NCBI GenBank assembly: GCA_965262875.1
Contig: OZ253569.1
Location: 2,976,001 to 3,040,000, forward strand
Length of the DNA stretch: 64,000 nt
Direction: 5' to 3'
Source of the DNA: JBALVT01 sp965262875
GTDB lineage: Bacteria > Pseudomonadota > Gammaproteobacteria > Pseudomonadales > Halieaceae
Shown: in pieces, positions 35,875-45,050 of the stretch
How the letters are laid out: every line of letters starts with the position of its first letter
Numbering within the stretch: position 1 is the first letter of the stretch
Notes under the pieces: generated by a model
The model's input: the letters and a program-made list of their open reading frames with translations, nothing else
Database searches by the model: none
Told to the model about the DNA's origin: nothing
Position numbers and translations under genes: made by a program

Positions 35875-37232
35875 GGCTCTTCTCCGCTTCTATGAGTGAA
35901 AAAGGATGCCGATCCCCACGTAATCTGTTGGTATATAAGGCTTCTGACAACTTTACATAGAACAGGTATATGGGAATCGACATCCAGAGGGATATTTTGG
36001 GCCTCAAGGGGCAGCGGGTCAATCCAATACAACGGGACGAACAGGAGCAGCAACTTGTCATTCATTGCAGCAGGGACAGGCGTAGAAACGCCATAGACCC
36101 CGTTACGGGGCGAAAGGGAACAGTCAACCGGTACGTCCGTCGACAGATCAGGGATGTGCCGCTCTTTGGCTACCCTTGTGTCATCGAAGTTGAGTTGGCC
36201 CAAGTGTTTATCAGCAAGAGCGAACGTCGCATGGAGCACTGTGAATTGGTCGACAAGGGATGCCGCTTCACCCGCCGCTTTTCTGCAGACTGATCAGTGG
36301 TTTGTGCCGCCACATGAGTATTCAGGCGGTCTCCAGACATCTCGGTGTACGCTGGGAGACGGTGAAGAATATCGACAAGGCGTATCTGGAGGAGACTCTC
36401 CCGGCACTCGACCCGACACCGCTGACTGGCCTGAAGTATCCGGGTGTTGATGAGGTGGCCAGGGCGAAAGGCCACGACTACATGACCGTGATTTACGACA
36501 CGGTGGAGGGGCATTTAATCGGTGTGGAAACCGGTCGAACGGCTGACGTTTTCTCTGGATTTCTAAAGCAGCTGCCGGCACAAACCACTGCAAAAATAGA
36601 GGCTGTCGCAATGGACATGGCGCCATCCTGTCAGAAATCAGTCCGTGATTGCTGACCCAATGCCGACATTGTGTTTGACCGTTTCCACGTCATGAAGCAC
36701 TACAGCAAGGCCCTGAGCAACCAGCGGCGAATAGCGTTTGGAAAGGCCAACAAAGCGGGTAAAGCATTGCTAACAGGAACACATTACCTGGTGCTGAAAA
36801 ACGCCGATAAGCTGGACGAACCCCGGACTCAAAAATTACAACGACTATTGGATGAAAATGCCCATCTCAATACGCTGTATATCTTGAAGGAACAACTTCA
36901 GGCCTTGTGGGAATCAGAGACTGTCGAACTGATGCAGGAGCGACTGGAAGCCTGGTGCCGGATAGCCGATCAATCGACCATGCTCTACCTGAAGAAGTTT
37001 GCAAAATCCTTGAGAAGGCACTGTGTGGGCATTTGTAATTACGCGAAGCACAAGCTCACCAGTGCCAGGATCGAGGCTGGCAACATCAGTATCGGCATGA
37101 TCCGCAAGCGCGCCAGAGGCATCAGGGATACCGAGTATTTCAAACTCAAGATCAGACAGTCATCCCTGCCGGACGGGGACTCGATGTTCTATGTTGCGGC
37201 CTGATATTCACTCACAAGACCGGAGAAGAACC
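35875..37232 (+). mobile_element. ISL3-family element, copy 1
   Basis: Inverted ends start GGCTCTTCTCCGCTTC (left) and GGTTCTTCTCCGGTCT (right, inward). It is flanked by a perfect 8-bp duplication AGCAAATG (35867-35874 and 37233-37240), the size expected for ISL3. A second copy is at 50097-51473 on the minus strand. Confidence 0.95.
35970..37204 (+). pseudogene. ISL3 transposase, frameshift plus in-frame TGA
   Basis: It begins MGIDIQRDILGLKGQ. A +1 shift near 36280 (TTTTCTGCAGACTGA versus TTCTGCCGCATGA in copy 2) breaks the frame. ISL3 motifs follow: YPGVDEVARAKGHDYMTV (Asp) and IVFDRFHVMKHYSKAL. At 36651-36653 a TGA interrupts KSVRDC/PNADIVF; the same stop is in copy 2. The C-terminus runs to DGDSMFYVAA. 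Confidence 0.9.
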
Positions 37233-37240
37233 AGCAAATG

Positions 37241-37510
37241 CTAGTTTAAGTTTGAAGTTCATATCAGACTCCGGTTCAGAAAGAGCTCACAAAATACCTG
37301 TAGTGTTTTACTACACTTTTTGGCAATTCTACGTTCCCGATATTGAATTCGATCGTCCCGGCAATGAACTAACTTGTGGTTGAGCTGATGGCCAACCCTG
37401 GCGGGTTATCCAATACCACAAATCATCTAATTTACGTCACTAGACGAATGGCTCTCCGTTTAGATGCCGCGCTGATCAGGTGAGCCCACACTTTGACTTG
37501 CTAACTCTTT
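37241..37510. other. non-coding stretch with a degenerate attC-like end
   Basis: No gene seen. On the minus strand, GTTAGCAAGTCAAAGTG near 37480-37500 follows the small hypothetical gene and resembles the start of the better attC-like site at 37796-37874 (TAACAAGTCAA), but its partner half (about 37440) is degenerate. Confidence 0.3.
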
Positions 37511-37777
37511 TCACAGACCAAGATTTCTTTTTAAAACCTCTGCGGATTTAATAATTCGTTTTGTCCGATAGAGTTCAGGATGTTTTTCGCTTTCGTCGTA
37601 TCCTACTGGTTCTCCAGCGCCTGTGTTTACGAACCAAGAATTTTCCGGCCTACGATCACCTAATAGCTTTTTAAGTTCGACCGGCTTAATACCTAGTGCT
37701 TGCGCTGCTGCATTGTAGGTACAGCGAGTCTTAACTTCGTTTAGGTAATCTCGTATGATGATGATTTTATCCTGCAT
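37511..37777 (-). CDS. conserved-looking hypothetical protein, cassette gene (88 aa)
   Basis: It starts MQDKIIIIRDYLNEVKTR and carries a helix-turn-helix-like NAAAQALGIKPVELKKLLG, then RPENSWFVN...GEPVGYDESEKHPELY. The pattern (short DNA-binding-like helix, then a Trp-containing strand region) resembles small uncharacterised genes of mobile regions; I cannot name the family. It lies between two attC-like sites with little spacing, as in an integron cassette. Confidence 0.65.
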   Translation of the reverse strand: MQDKIIIIRDYLNEVKTRCTYNAAAQALGIKPVELKKLLGDRRPENSWFVNTGAGEPVGYDESEKHPELYRTKRIIKSAEVLKRNLGL

Positions 37778-37795
37778 TAAAAGGTAATCCCTAGA

Positions 37796-37874
37796 AAGTT
37801 AACGCCACAAGCTGCGAACATCGTAACCGCACGGCGGTTTTGGTGTTCGTAGCCTTGACTTGTTAGGCAGCGGG
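37796..37874 (-). repeat. attC-like recombination site
   Basis: On the minus strand it begins GCCTAAC (fits RYYYAAC) and ends near GGCGTTAACT. The arms pair: CGAACA with TGTTCG, AACCG with CGGTT, and AAGgCT with AGCTT leaving one unpaired G, the extrahelical base expected in an attC bottom strand. The right core GTTAACT departs from GTTRRRY at one base. Confidence 0.6.
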
Positions 37875-37879
37875 AAGCT

Positions 37880-38258
37880 GCGCCCTGATTCATTCAATTG
37901 CATCTCAAAACTCTGTAATGTACAGATGACCCGTGCGCTCCCAATAATCTGAGAACCCTTCGCTTGCAAGATACATCTCGACAAAACGAATACTCATGCC
38001 CCAATTGTCCATGTCATCTCTCTTCGGATACCGCGAAGCCATAAACCTCTGGGTTGACTATAATATCAGATTACCAGTCTGCCAGGGCTCGGATGTTTTC
38101 TTCAAAGCTAGAAAGTTTGCGAAGGGCAGCATCTTTCTTGAGTTATGCCGTGTTATGGCGGATTTGAACAACGAGATAGATCAATGTGATTGCGACCCCT
38201 GTCCCGCCTGGAATATCGCCGATATTGCCAGGATCCTCCAGATTCATTGCAGCCTCAT
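37880..38258 (-). pseudogene. decayed cassette gene for a small membrane protein
   Basis: The minus strand starts MNLEDPGNIGDIPGG then GVAITLIYLVVQIRHNTA, the membrane anchor of a family common in gene cassettes, then meets stops. In-family pieces continue: IIVNPEVYGF, and in another frame WGMSIRFVEMYLASEGF then SDYWERTGHLYITEF. Several stops and shifts make it a pseudogene. Family identification is from the helix plus the FVEMYL...YW pattern, not from a database. Confidence 0.5.
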
Positions 38259-38263
38259 ATACG

Positions 38264-38366
38264 GAGGATAACGCACGCGGCACTGGCGAGCTGCAGAGCT
38301 GCAGAGCTGCAGAGCTGCGAAGTCTAGCACCGCAGTTGCGATCGTGGCTGTGCTTTGTTATGCGAT
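38264..38366 (-). repeat. attC-like site containing a tandem CAGAGCTG repeat
   Basis: On the minus strand it starts GCATAACAAAGCAC and ends GTGCCGCGTGCGTTATCC; the AGCAC/GTGC arms pair. The loop side holds CAGAGCTG repeated about three times (38289-38318), an unusual insertion. Less canonical than the site at 37796-37874. Confidence 0.45.
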
Positions 38367-38436
38367 TTTGATTTAAAAAAGAACGCCAGCTTCGCCTCTT
38401 AGAATATTCGTATTTAACTATTGCTCCGACTGAAAG

Positions 38437-38718
38437 CTAGGATCGTTCGGAAAGGCACTCAAAACCGCCCATTTCAAATTCACGACAAATTAATGGGCGC
38501 TTATCATAAATAGTACATAGCATAGTGCTTCGATCCAAAGCTGCGCACCATCCGTCGTCTAAACGAGACATACTCATCCCGCCCCAATTATCCAATTTAA
38601 TATATTCCTCGGGTACACCAGTATCCGTAATAAGCATTACCTCCAAGCGGCAACAATTCGCCTTGCAGGTTGCGCATGTGACATTCTGCTCTGGCAAACT
38701 TATCACTTCAATTGTCAT
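38437..38718 (-). CDS. YkgJ-type Cys-cluster protein (93 aa), cassette gene
   Basis: Cys pattern CATCKANCCRLEV, then DDGWCAALDRSTMLCTIYDKRPLICREF, which is the YkgJ/CxxCxxCC cluster thought to bind zinc or an Fe-S cluster. Complete, with a short 5' spacer. Immediately followed on the minus strand by an attC-like site, so I read it as an integron cassette. Confidence 0.8.
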   Translation of the reverse strand: MTIEVISLPEQNVTCATCKANCCRLEVMLITDTGVPEEYIKLDNWGGMSMSRLDDGWCAALDRSTMLCTIYDKRPLICREFEMGGFECLSERS

Positions 38719-39146
38719 TCTTTATCACGCACCGTTTCCATGAAGTTTAATCTGATCTAGTATTTTCTGTGCATAGCGGCTAAGTCTTGCGAAAAATTCA
38801 TATATGTCCATTTCAGCCACATTCCATTTTGGTTCGCAGTTCTTCAGCCCATATTCCCACGAAACGCGGGTTCCTGGCTATCCGCAACTCTGCAATGGGC
38901 CTGTCAGATATAGCCGTGTAAAACCGTTTTCCGGATATAGCGGGAAAACCAGCAATAGAATCAACTAGATAGCAAAGGCTTTCCCACATTCTGAGAATAC
39001 TTCGCAAGAAAAACGGATATTTCGAGGGCGCGGGTAACCGTTGAGGTAATCCGCAGGCCAAGTTTTTCCAACTATCGAAGCTGTGTTGTAAGCGCTTTAA
39101 AAGCCGATACCCGGGAAGTAAAAAAATGGGGGTGTTGCGGCAGAAC
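38719..39146 (-). other. uncertain region downstream of the methyltransferase
   Basis: An open minus-strand frame (38813-39232) has FLRSILRMWESLCYLVDS and a tail RNPRFVGIWAEELRTKMECG, but it overlaps the methyltransferase end, has no good ribosome site and no recognisable motif. I do not call it a gene. Confidence 0.25.
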
Positions 39147-39896
39147 TTATTCCAGCTTGTTTGCTGCAGGAACAAAATACTCGGCTGGATTGGCGAGAGA
39201 AAAACCGCCTGGCGGTAGCGCTCCCTCGCCACGTTCTATGACAACGAAGTTTTTGTTGCAGTTGATGGAAGGAACAATGGCGGGGTTAATAGTCGAAAAT
39301 TCCAGAATTTCGTGAACTAAGCTGTCCAGCCTCGGCTCGGAATCAGCGCCTTTGCGCCGCTGCACCGCTAATAGCGATGCTCGCCAGTCTTCCAGAATGT
39401 ACAGGCCACCGGGGCGAATCAGCGGAAACAAGGTTTCAAAAGTGGCGAGGGAGAGCGTGTAAATATGCGATGCGTCATCGATGACAAGATCAATAGCATT
39501 GCCTGAGAAGTCTTCGGCCACAATGTCTCGCAGTGTTTCCCGGTCCGCCTGGTTCACACCAAAATGGGTACGAATCGCGCCGCCCAGATTTTGCTTTTCG
39601 ATGTAAGCGGTTAGGTTGGGTGCTCCGGGGCTCAGCTCTACGCAGGAAAGATTCTCCAGCTCCAGTAAATGCCAAAAGAAGATCGCCGAGCCGCCGTGTT
39701 TAACGCCCACCTCCACCATGTTCCGAATAGTGTGGCCCTGCAAGCACTCAACATAGTTGCGTACGAAGTCTGGATCTTTAAACAGGCTGATGGATTCTTC
39801 GGACGAGGGTTTACAACCCAGCCCGGGCATCAGCTGTAGTGTAATGTCACCAATCTGCAGTGACATCTCATCGACCCATACCAACTTGTCGCTCAT
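39147..39896 (-). CDS. class I SAM-dependent methyltransferase
   Basis: 249 residues. The SAM-binding glycine loop is MVEVGVKHGGSAIFFW, with an acidic residue at CVELSPG and a motif LVIDDASHIYTLSLATFETLFPLIRPGG (written here as LVIDDASH and RPGGLYILEDW) typical of the cephalosporin-hydroxylase/O-methyltransferase-like (Methyltransf_24) group. The substrate is unknown. Its start is 27 bp downstream of the molybdoenzyme large-subunit stop, so it may belong to that operon. Confidence 0.78.
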   Translation of the reverse strand: MSDKLVWVDEMSLQIGDITLQLMPGLGCKPSSEESISLFKDPDFVRNYVECLQGHTIRNMVEVGVKHGGSAIFFWHLLELENLSCVELSPGAPNLTAYIEKQNLGGAIRTHFGVNQADRETLRDIVAEDFSGNAIDLVIDDASHIYTLSLATFETLFPLIRPGGLYILEDWRASLLAVQRRKGADSEPRLDSLVHEILEFSTINPAIVPSINCNKNFVVIERGEGALPPGGFSLANPAEYFVPAANKLE

Positions 39897-39925
39897 GGCA
39901 ATACTGCTCTCGCGCGTCTTGTGAC

Positions 39926-42139
39926 TCAGGCAGCCCCACCGAGCACTTCATACTTACTTAATGGAAGCAATCTGATTCGTTTTCCTGTTGCCGCAAAAAT
40001 CGCGTTGGCCAGTGCGGGTGCGGTTCCCGGTGTTCCGGGTTCTCCCGCGCCGCCCCAAGGCTCAAGGCTGTTGATGATATGAGTTTCGATGATCGGCATT
40101 TTATCCATGCGCAGCGCCCGATAAGAATCGAAGTTACCCTGATTCACTTTTCCGTCTTCAATGGCGATTTCTCCATAGAGTGCTGCCGTCAGGCCGTAAA
40201 CCACGCCGGACTCCATCTGCGCGGTAAGTCCGTCAGGCGACACCGCAAAACCTGCATCCACTGCTACTACGACGCGGTCAACGCTCACATCTCCGTTTTC
40301 AACAGTAACCTCAACTACTTCGGCGACAATGGTGCCGAAAGATTCCTGCAGTGATATTCCGCGGCCGCGATTCTCGCCCAACTCCTGGCTCCATTGGGCT
40401 TTTGAGGCGGCCAGGTCCAATACCTTTAGGTGTCGGGGTTTGCTGTTTAATAACTCGCGCCGATACTGATAGGGATCTGAGCCGGCTTCATACGCCAGCT
40501 CATCTATAAATGACTCGGTGAAAAAACCGTGCTGGGAATGGTCCACACTGCGCCATGGTCCAAAGGGCACGTGGGTTGGGCTGTCGGTGTAGTGCACAAA
40601 CTGGTTGGCCACATCGTACAAAATATGAGGCGCCTCTACCGGTTCGTGCTTATCCACAAACTGGTTTTCCCAAGCGACGGGTTTGCCGTCCTCTCCCAAC
40701 ACTGCTGAGAAATTTGACAGAACAGCGGGGCGGTAGTGGTCGTGTTGCACATCCTCCTCGCGAGACCAGATTAGTTTTACCGGGTGTCCGGATGCCTGGG
40801 AAATTTTCGCTGCCTGAATCGTCGCATCTGGCGTGGCCCTGCGTCCGAAACCACCGCCCATCATATGGTTGTTGAAAGTCACATTTTCAACCTCCATACC
40901 CAGAGCTTCCGCAACTGCGTACCGAGCGCCCAATGGGTTCTGGCTGCCGGTCCATATTTCACATTTACCGCCGGATACATTGGCCAGAGCGTTCATCGGT
41001 TCCATGCAAGTATGAGCCAGGTAGGGCACTCGATAACTTCGTTTGATGACTTTGTCACTGTTTTTAAAACTGGAGGCTACATCCCCTATTTCCAAATCGG
41101 TGTTTGATTTTCCGGCGTCTGCTTCCTTTGTCATGTCCGCTTGAAACTGGTCGAAGATGCCCTCGCTGGAAATTCGGTCGTTGTCGGTATCGGTCCATTG
41201 GATATCGATACGCGACAGAGCCTGCTTCGCCTGCCAATAGCCTTGGGCCACAACTGCTACAGCGTCTTCCAGATTGACGACATCAATCACGCCGGGCATT
41301 TTTCGCGCTGCCGTGTCGTCGAAACTTTTGACCGAAGCCCCAAACACAGGGGCCGCTGTCACCGTGGCGTATTTCATTCCATCAACTTTTGTGTCGATAC
41401 CGAATACAGCGGTGCCATCTACCTTCGCCGGGATATCGTGGCGAGGCTTGCTGTGCCCCATAATATTAAATTCGTCAGGAGTTTTTAAACGTGGATTGTT
41501 CGAAGGCGTGCGCTTGCCGGCCGCCGGAGCGAAATGCGCAAAGCTCTCCTTGCGCCCGCTTGCCGGGTGGCTAATACTGCCTTTACTCGCCGTTAGGTCA
41601 GCAACTGAAACCTGCCACTCATCCGCCGCACTTTGCAGCAGCATTTCTCTGGCGGCAGCCCCGGCGACTCGCATGCCGTGCACACCCGTTGCTTTTATGC
41701 TAGCGCTGCCGCCAGTAATTTGTAGATGCATGGATTCGCTGGCGAACTGAAAAGCGCCATCTGCCGTTCCTATTAGCACTTTGGGTATGGGTGTTGACCC
41801 CAATATGTATCCTTTTGCGAGTGGCCCATTGGCGTAGCCATCTTCTGCGGGAGCTTCCATAAAGGAGACGTCGTCCCAGTTGACATCTAACTCATCGGCC
41901 AACATTTGTGTCAGGGCGGTTTGCGCGCCCTGGCCCATCTCGGAGTGGGCGACAATGGCGGTGACTTTATTGTCCGCGCCGATCTTTACCCAAGCATTAA
42001 TCAGAGTTTCGTCGCCCTCGGTGACAAAACCGGCTAAGTCCGGGGCGCGATGGCCCGGGCGTAAAGCTACGCCTACTACCAGTGCTCCGCCGCTAACAAT
42101 ACCCGCTGTGATAAATCCGCGTCTGGTCCACTTACCCAT
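39926..42139 (-). CDS. molybdopterin-binding large subunit, isoquinoline 1-oxidoreductase (IorB)-like
   Basis: 737 residues; the ATG at 42139 follows GGAGGTGCAAA. A Tat-like signal (RRGFITAGIVSGGALVVGVAL) indicates periplasmic export. Xanthine-dehydrogenase-family molybdopterin motifs: VAHSEMGQGAQTALTQM, NHMMGGGFGRRATPD, PFGPWRSVDHSQHGFFTES, and GAGEPGTPGTAPALANAIF with the active-site Glu region. Partner of the upstream [2Fe-2S] subunit (8-nt overlap). The substrate is probably an N-heterocycle or aldehyde; this is inferred from the family. Confidence 0.9.
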   Translation of the reverse strand: MGKWTRRGFITAGIVSGGALVVGVALRPGHRAPDLAGFVTEGDETLINAWVKIGADNKVTAIVAHSEMGQGAQTALTQMLADELDVNWDDVSFMEAPAEDGYANGPLAKGYILGSTPIPKVLIGTADGAFQFASESMHLQITGGSASIKATGVHGMRVAGAAAREMLLQSAADEWQVSVADLTASKGSISHPASGRKESFAHFAPAAGKRTPSNNPRLKTPDEFNIMGHSKPRHDIPAKVDGTAVFGIDTKVDGMKYATVTAAPVFGASVKSFDDTAARKMPGVIDVVNLEDAVAVVAQGYWQAKQALSRIDIQWTDTDNDRISSEGIFDQFQADMTKEADAGKSNTDLEIGDVASSFKNSDKVIKRSYRVPYLAHTCMEPMNALANVSGGKCEIWTGSQNPLGARYAVAEALGMEVENVTFNNHMMGGGFGRRATPDATIQAAKISQASGHPVKLIWSREEDVQHDHYRPAVLSNFSAVLGEDGKPVAWENQFVDKHEPVEAPHILYDVANQFVHYTDSPTHVPFGPWRSVDHSQHGFFTESFIDELAYEAGSDPYQYRRELLNSKPRHLKVLDLAASKAQWSQELGENRGRGISLQESFGTIVAEVVEVTVENGDVSVDRVVVAVDAGFAVSPDGLTAQMESGVVYGLTAALYGEIAIEDGKVNQGNFDSYRALRMDKMPIIETHIINSLEPWGGAGEPGTPGTAPALANAIFAATGKRIRLLPLSKYEVLGGAA

Positions 42140-42632
42140 TTTGCACCTCCTCGCCCAACTGCGTATCAAATACCTGTACCGGAGAGCTCGCGACGGTTTG
42201 AATGGCTTTGCGGATTCGGCTGTACATGCCGCAGCGACAAATGTTGCCCGACATGGCCTGATTAATTTCTTCATCGCTGGGAGAGGGCGATCGTTCCAGT
42301 AATGCCACTGCAGACATTATCTGCCCTGACTGGCAGTACCCGCATTGCGGCACTTGTTCGGCTATCCAGGCTTCTTGCACTGGGTGTAAGCCTTCCTCGC
42401 TTGAAATTCCCTCAATGGTGGTGATGGCTCGATCGACCGCGGCTGAAACCGGAGTGATGCATGAGCGAATGGGGCTGCCGTCCATGTGAACGGTACAGGC
42501 GCCGCATTGCGCGATTCCGCAGCCAAATTTAGTGCCAACCATGGCGAGGTTTTCCCTGATCACCCATAGCAAGGGTGTATCGGGTGAAACATCTATTGAA
42601 TGTTCCTGCCCGTTAACGTTCAGCGTAATCAT
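42132..42632 (-). CDS. [2Fe-2S] small subunit, IorA-like
   Basis: It starts MITLNVNGQEHSIDV at 42632. The plant-type cluster is KFGCGIAQCGACTVHMDG and the second, helical cluster CGYCQSGQIMSA...GNICRCGMYSRIR. Both are intact, as in xanthine-dehydrogenase-family electron-transfer subunits. The stop overlaps the start of the molybdopterin subunit, so the two are one operon. No separate FAD or cytochrome subunit follows. Confidence 0.92.
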   Translation of the reverse strand: MITLNVNGQEHSIDVSPDTPLLWVIRENLAMVGTKFGCGIAQCGACTVHMDGSPIRSCITPVSAAVDRAITTIEGISSEEGLHPVQEAWIAEQVPQCGYCQSGQIMSAVALLERSPSPSDEEINQAMSGNICRCGMYSRIRKAIQTVASSPVQVFDTQLGEEVQNG

Positions 42633-42790
42633 ATTTGCGTATCCGTGTCGTGATGTGTAAGACCGGGTCCTATGATACGGCAAGTGCTGCCGATTTTCTT
42701 AGCCCTTTAAGGAATTTACTTCTGCTTGAGGTGCCCGCCGTTATGTTGTGGTAATTTAACGCCCAACATTTTTACACTCTGGAACTCAAT

Positions 42791-43990
42791 ATGGATCTTT
42801 CCTTTGGCAGCGAATACACCATTTTTCGCGATGAGGTTCGCCAGTTCATTGAGCAAAACGAGGACAAACAGCCCAAATCCAGAGTGCCGTTTAGCAAGGA
42901 GGCGTTGGAATGGCAAAAATTACTGCTTGAAAATGGCTACCACTCTCGGACCATATCCAAGGAGTACGGTGGCTATGGTGCGCAGCCCGATATTATCAAA
43001 TCCAGAATTATTGCGGAGGAGTTTGGCGCTGCGCATATGAACTCCGGTTTGGGCGGCCAGGGTATTTCGATGCTGACCCCAGTGCTTCTGGAAATGGGCA
43101 CCGAGGAGCAAAAGCAGCAATTTGTAAAACCAACCATTGAGGGTGAGATGGTCTGGTGCCAGGGGTATTCAGAACCCGGCGCGGGCAGTGATCTTGCGAG
43201 CCTGACTACCAAGGCGGAACTGGACGGTGATGAATGGGTTATTAACGGCCAAAAAATCTGGACCAGCACCGCCCACCTGGCCGATTGGATTTTCTGTCTG
43301 GTGCGAACAGAGCCCGATGCTCCCAAACATCAGGGCATCTCGTTTTTGCTGTTCAAAATGGACACCCCAGGAATTGAAATTCGCCCACTGGTTGATATGA
43401 CCTTGAATGCCAACTTCAACGAGGTTTTCTTCACTGATGTTCGTGTACCCAAAGATCAAATAGTGGGTGAGCGCGGGCAGGGATGGCAGGTTGCCAACGC
43501 CATTCTCGGCCACGAGCGCGGTTCGCTGGCACCACCGGAGGCAGCTAAAAACCGGCTTGATGGTGTTATTGCGTTGATGCAGTCAGAGACAATTGGCGGT
43601 GAGAAACTAGTCGACAACCCGGCTTACAGAGACCGCCTGATGAAACTGCAAGGGCGGGTGATGGCGATGGCTTACAACGACATGAGGCTGCTTTCTGCAC
43701 GTATCAACAAAACCAAGGATGCAATGCTCGCGGGCATGATTGTAAAACTGATGGGAACAGAGCTGCGACACGAAATTGAAGGGTTTGCCATTGATATCCT
43801 GGGCGAAATCGGTTTGTCCTATGAGGACAATCCCTATGCTAGAAACCACGGTTCCTGGCAGTACCAATACATGTTTTATCTGGGGCTTATCATTGGCGGT
43901 GGGACATCTCAGATACAGAAAAACATTATCAGTGAACGGGGTCTTGGCATGCCAAAAGAACCCAAAGTTGCAGCGAAACAGGAGCGGTAG
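42791..43990 (+). CDS. acyl-CoA dehydrogenase (399 aa)
   Basis: FAD-dependent acyl-CoA dehydrogenase fold: SKEYGGYGAQ, WCQGYSEPGAGSDLASLTT (substrate/FAD loop), NGQKIWTSTAHLADW, and GFAIDILGEIGL near the C-terminus. Close to the FadE-type pairs used for branched or steroid-like acyl-CoAs. Its stop is two bases before the start of a second dehydrogenase. These pairs often form heteromeric enzymes. Confidence 0.92.
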   Translation: MDLSFGSEYTIFRDEVRQFIEQNEDKQPKSRVPFSKEALEWQKLLLENGYHSRTISKEYGGYGAQPDIIKSRIIAEEFGAAHMNSGLGGQGISMLTPVLLEMGTEEQKQQFVKPTIEGEMVWCQGYSEPGAGSDLASLTTKAELDGDEWVINGQKIWTSTAHLADWIFCLVRTEPDAPKHQGISFLLFKMDTPGIEIRPLVDMTLNANFNEVFFTDVRVPKDQIVGERGQGWQVANAILGHERGSLAPPEAAKNRLDGVIALMQSETIGGEKLVDNPAYRDRLMKLQGRVMAMAYNDMRLLSARINKTKDAMLAGMIVKLMGTELRHEIEGFAIDILGEIGLSYEDNPYARNHGSWQYQYMFYLGLIIGGGTSQIQKNIISERGLGMPKEPKVAAKQER

Positions 43991-43992
43991 TG

Positions 43993-45050
43993 ATGGAATT
44001 CGGTTTATCAGAAGAACAATCGTTCCTACAAACTACGGTTAATAAATTCTTAACTGATCAAGCGCCATTGGCGAAAGTGCGAGAAATTGTAGCCGGCGAA
44101 ACAAGCGACGCAGGAATCTGGCAGGGGCTGGCAGAGCTTGGTGTGCCAGGTTTGATGATCCCCGAAGCTCTAGGCGGTGTTGGTCTGGGGGCGCTGGATG
44201 CGGCGGTTATCGCTGAATGTCTTGGATACCATGTAACCCCTGGGCCTTTTATCACCAGCGCCACCATGGCACCCATTCCTTTGATAGCAGCTGGTAGGGA
44301 AGATCTCCTCGCATCCATTGCCGCGGGGGAGCATCGGGTAGGCATTGCTTTTGGTGAAGCCGTTGGCGCAAGAAACGACGCCGGGGTTTCGGTTAAGGAT
44401 GGCAAGATCACCGGCAAATGTATTTTTGTGCTCGACGGAGAGGCAGACAGTTATCTTATCGCCACAGCCGATAAAAACCCTACCTGGTGGATGCCCCAGA
44501 GGTTGAGCGAACACCACTGACAACCGTAGACAAAACACGCTCTACCTGTGAACTGGTGTTTGCCGGTGCTGCAGCGGAGCTGATTTCCGACGATGAAGAG
44601 ATCTACAACCGCACCCTCGATATGGGGCGGGTTATGCAAGCGGCCGATACCCTCGGTGCTGCTCAGAGCATGTTGGACCAGTCAGTGGCCTATGCCAAAG
44701 AAAGAAAACAATTTAATCGGGTGATCGGATCTTTCCAGGCGGTAAAGCATATGTGTGCCGATATGGCCGCCGATTTAGAGCCCTGCCGATCCATGATCTG
44801 GTACGCGGCGCATGCCATGGACGATGTTCCCGAAGAAGTTCGTCTGGTTGCCTGTCATACAAAAGCGCATTTGTCCGAGGTGGGGAAATCGGTCTCCAAG
44901 ACAGCCACAGAAGTACATGGCGGAATGGGTTTTACTGATTTAGTAGGCTTGCATTACTGGTTTAAACGCATTGGCGCCAACAGGCAGCTACTGGGTTCGC
45001 CTGAATTGCTCAGGGAGGCGGCGGCCCAGCTTCAGGGCCTGGTTGCTTGA
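43993..45050 (+). pseudogene. second acyl-CoA dehydrogenase, frameshifted
   Basis: It starts MEFGLSEEQSFLQTTVNKF directly after the first dehydrogenase. The N-terminal domain runs to ATADKNPTW, then the frame shifts near 44485 and continues VDAPEVERTPLTTVDKTRS, with AAQSMLDQSVAYAKERKQFN..IGSFQAVKH and TEVHGGMGFTD. One extra base in TGGTGGATG explains it; total length would be about 352 aa. It could be a sequence error. Its 3' end overlaps the convergent serine hydrolase by 41 bp. Confidence 0.85.

Noticed and set aside
38289..38318. possible CRISPR array
   Set aside because: The 8-bp repeats are directly adjacent without spacers and no cas genes are present.
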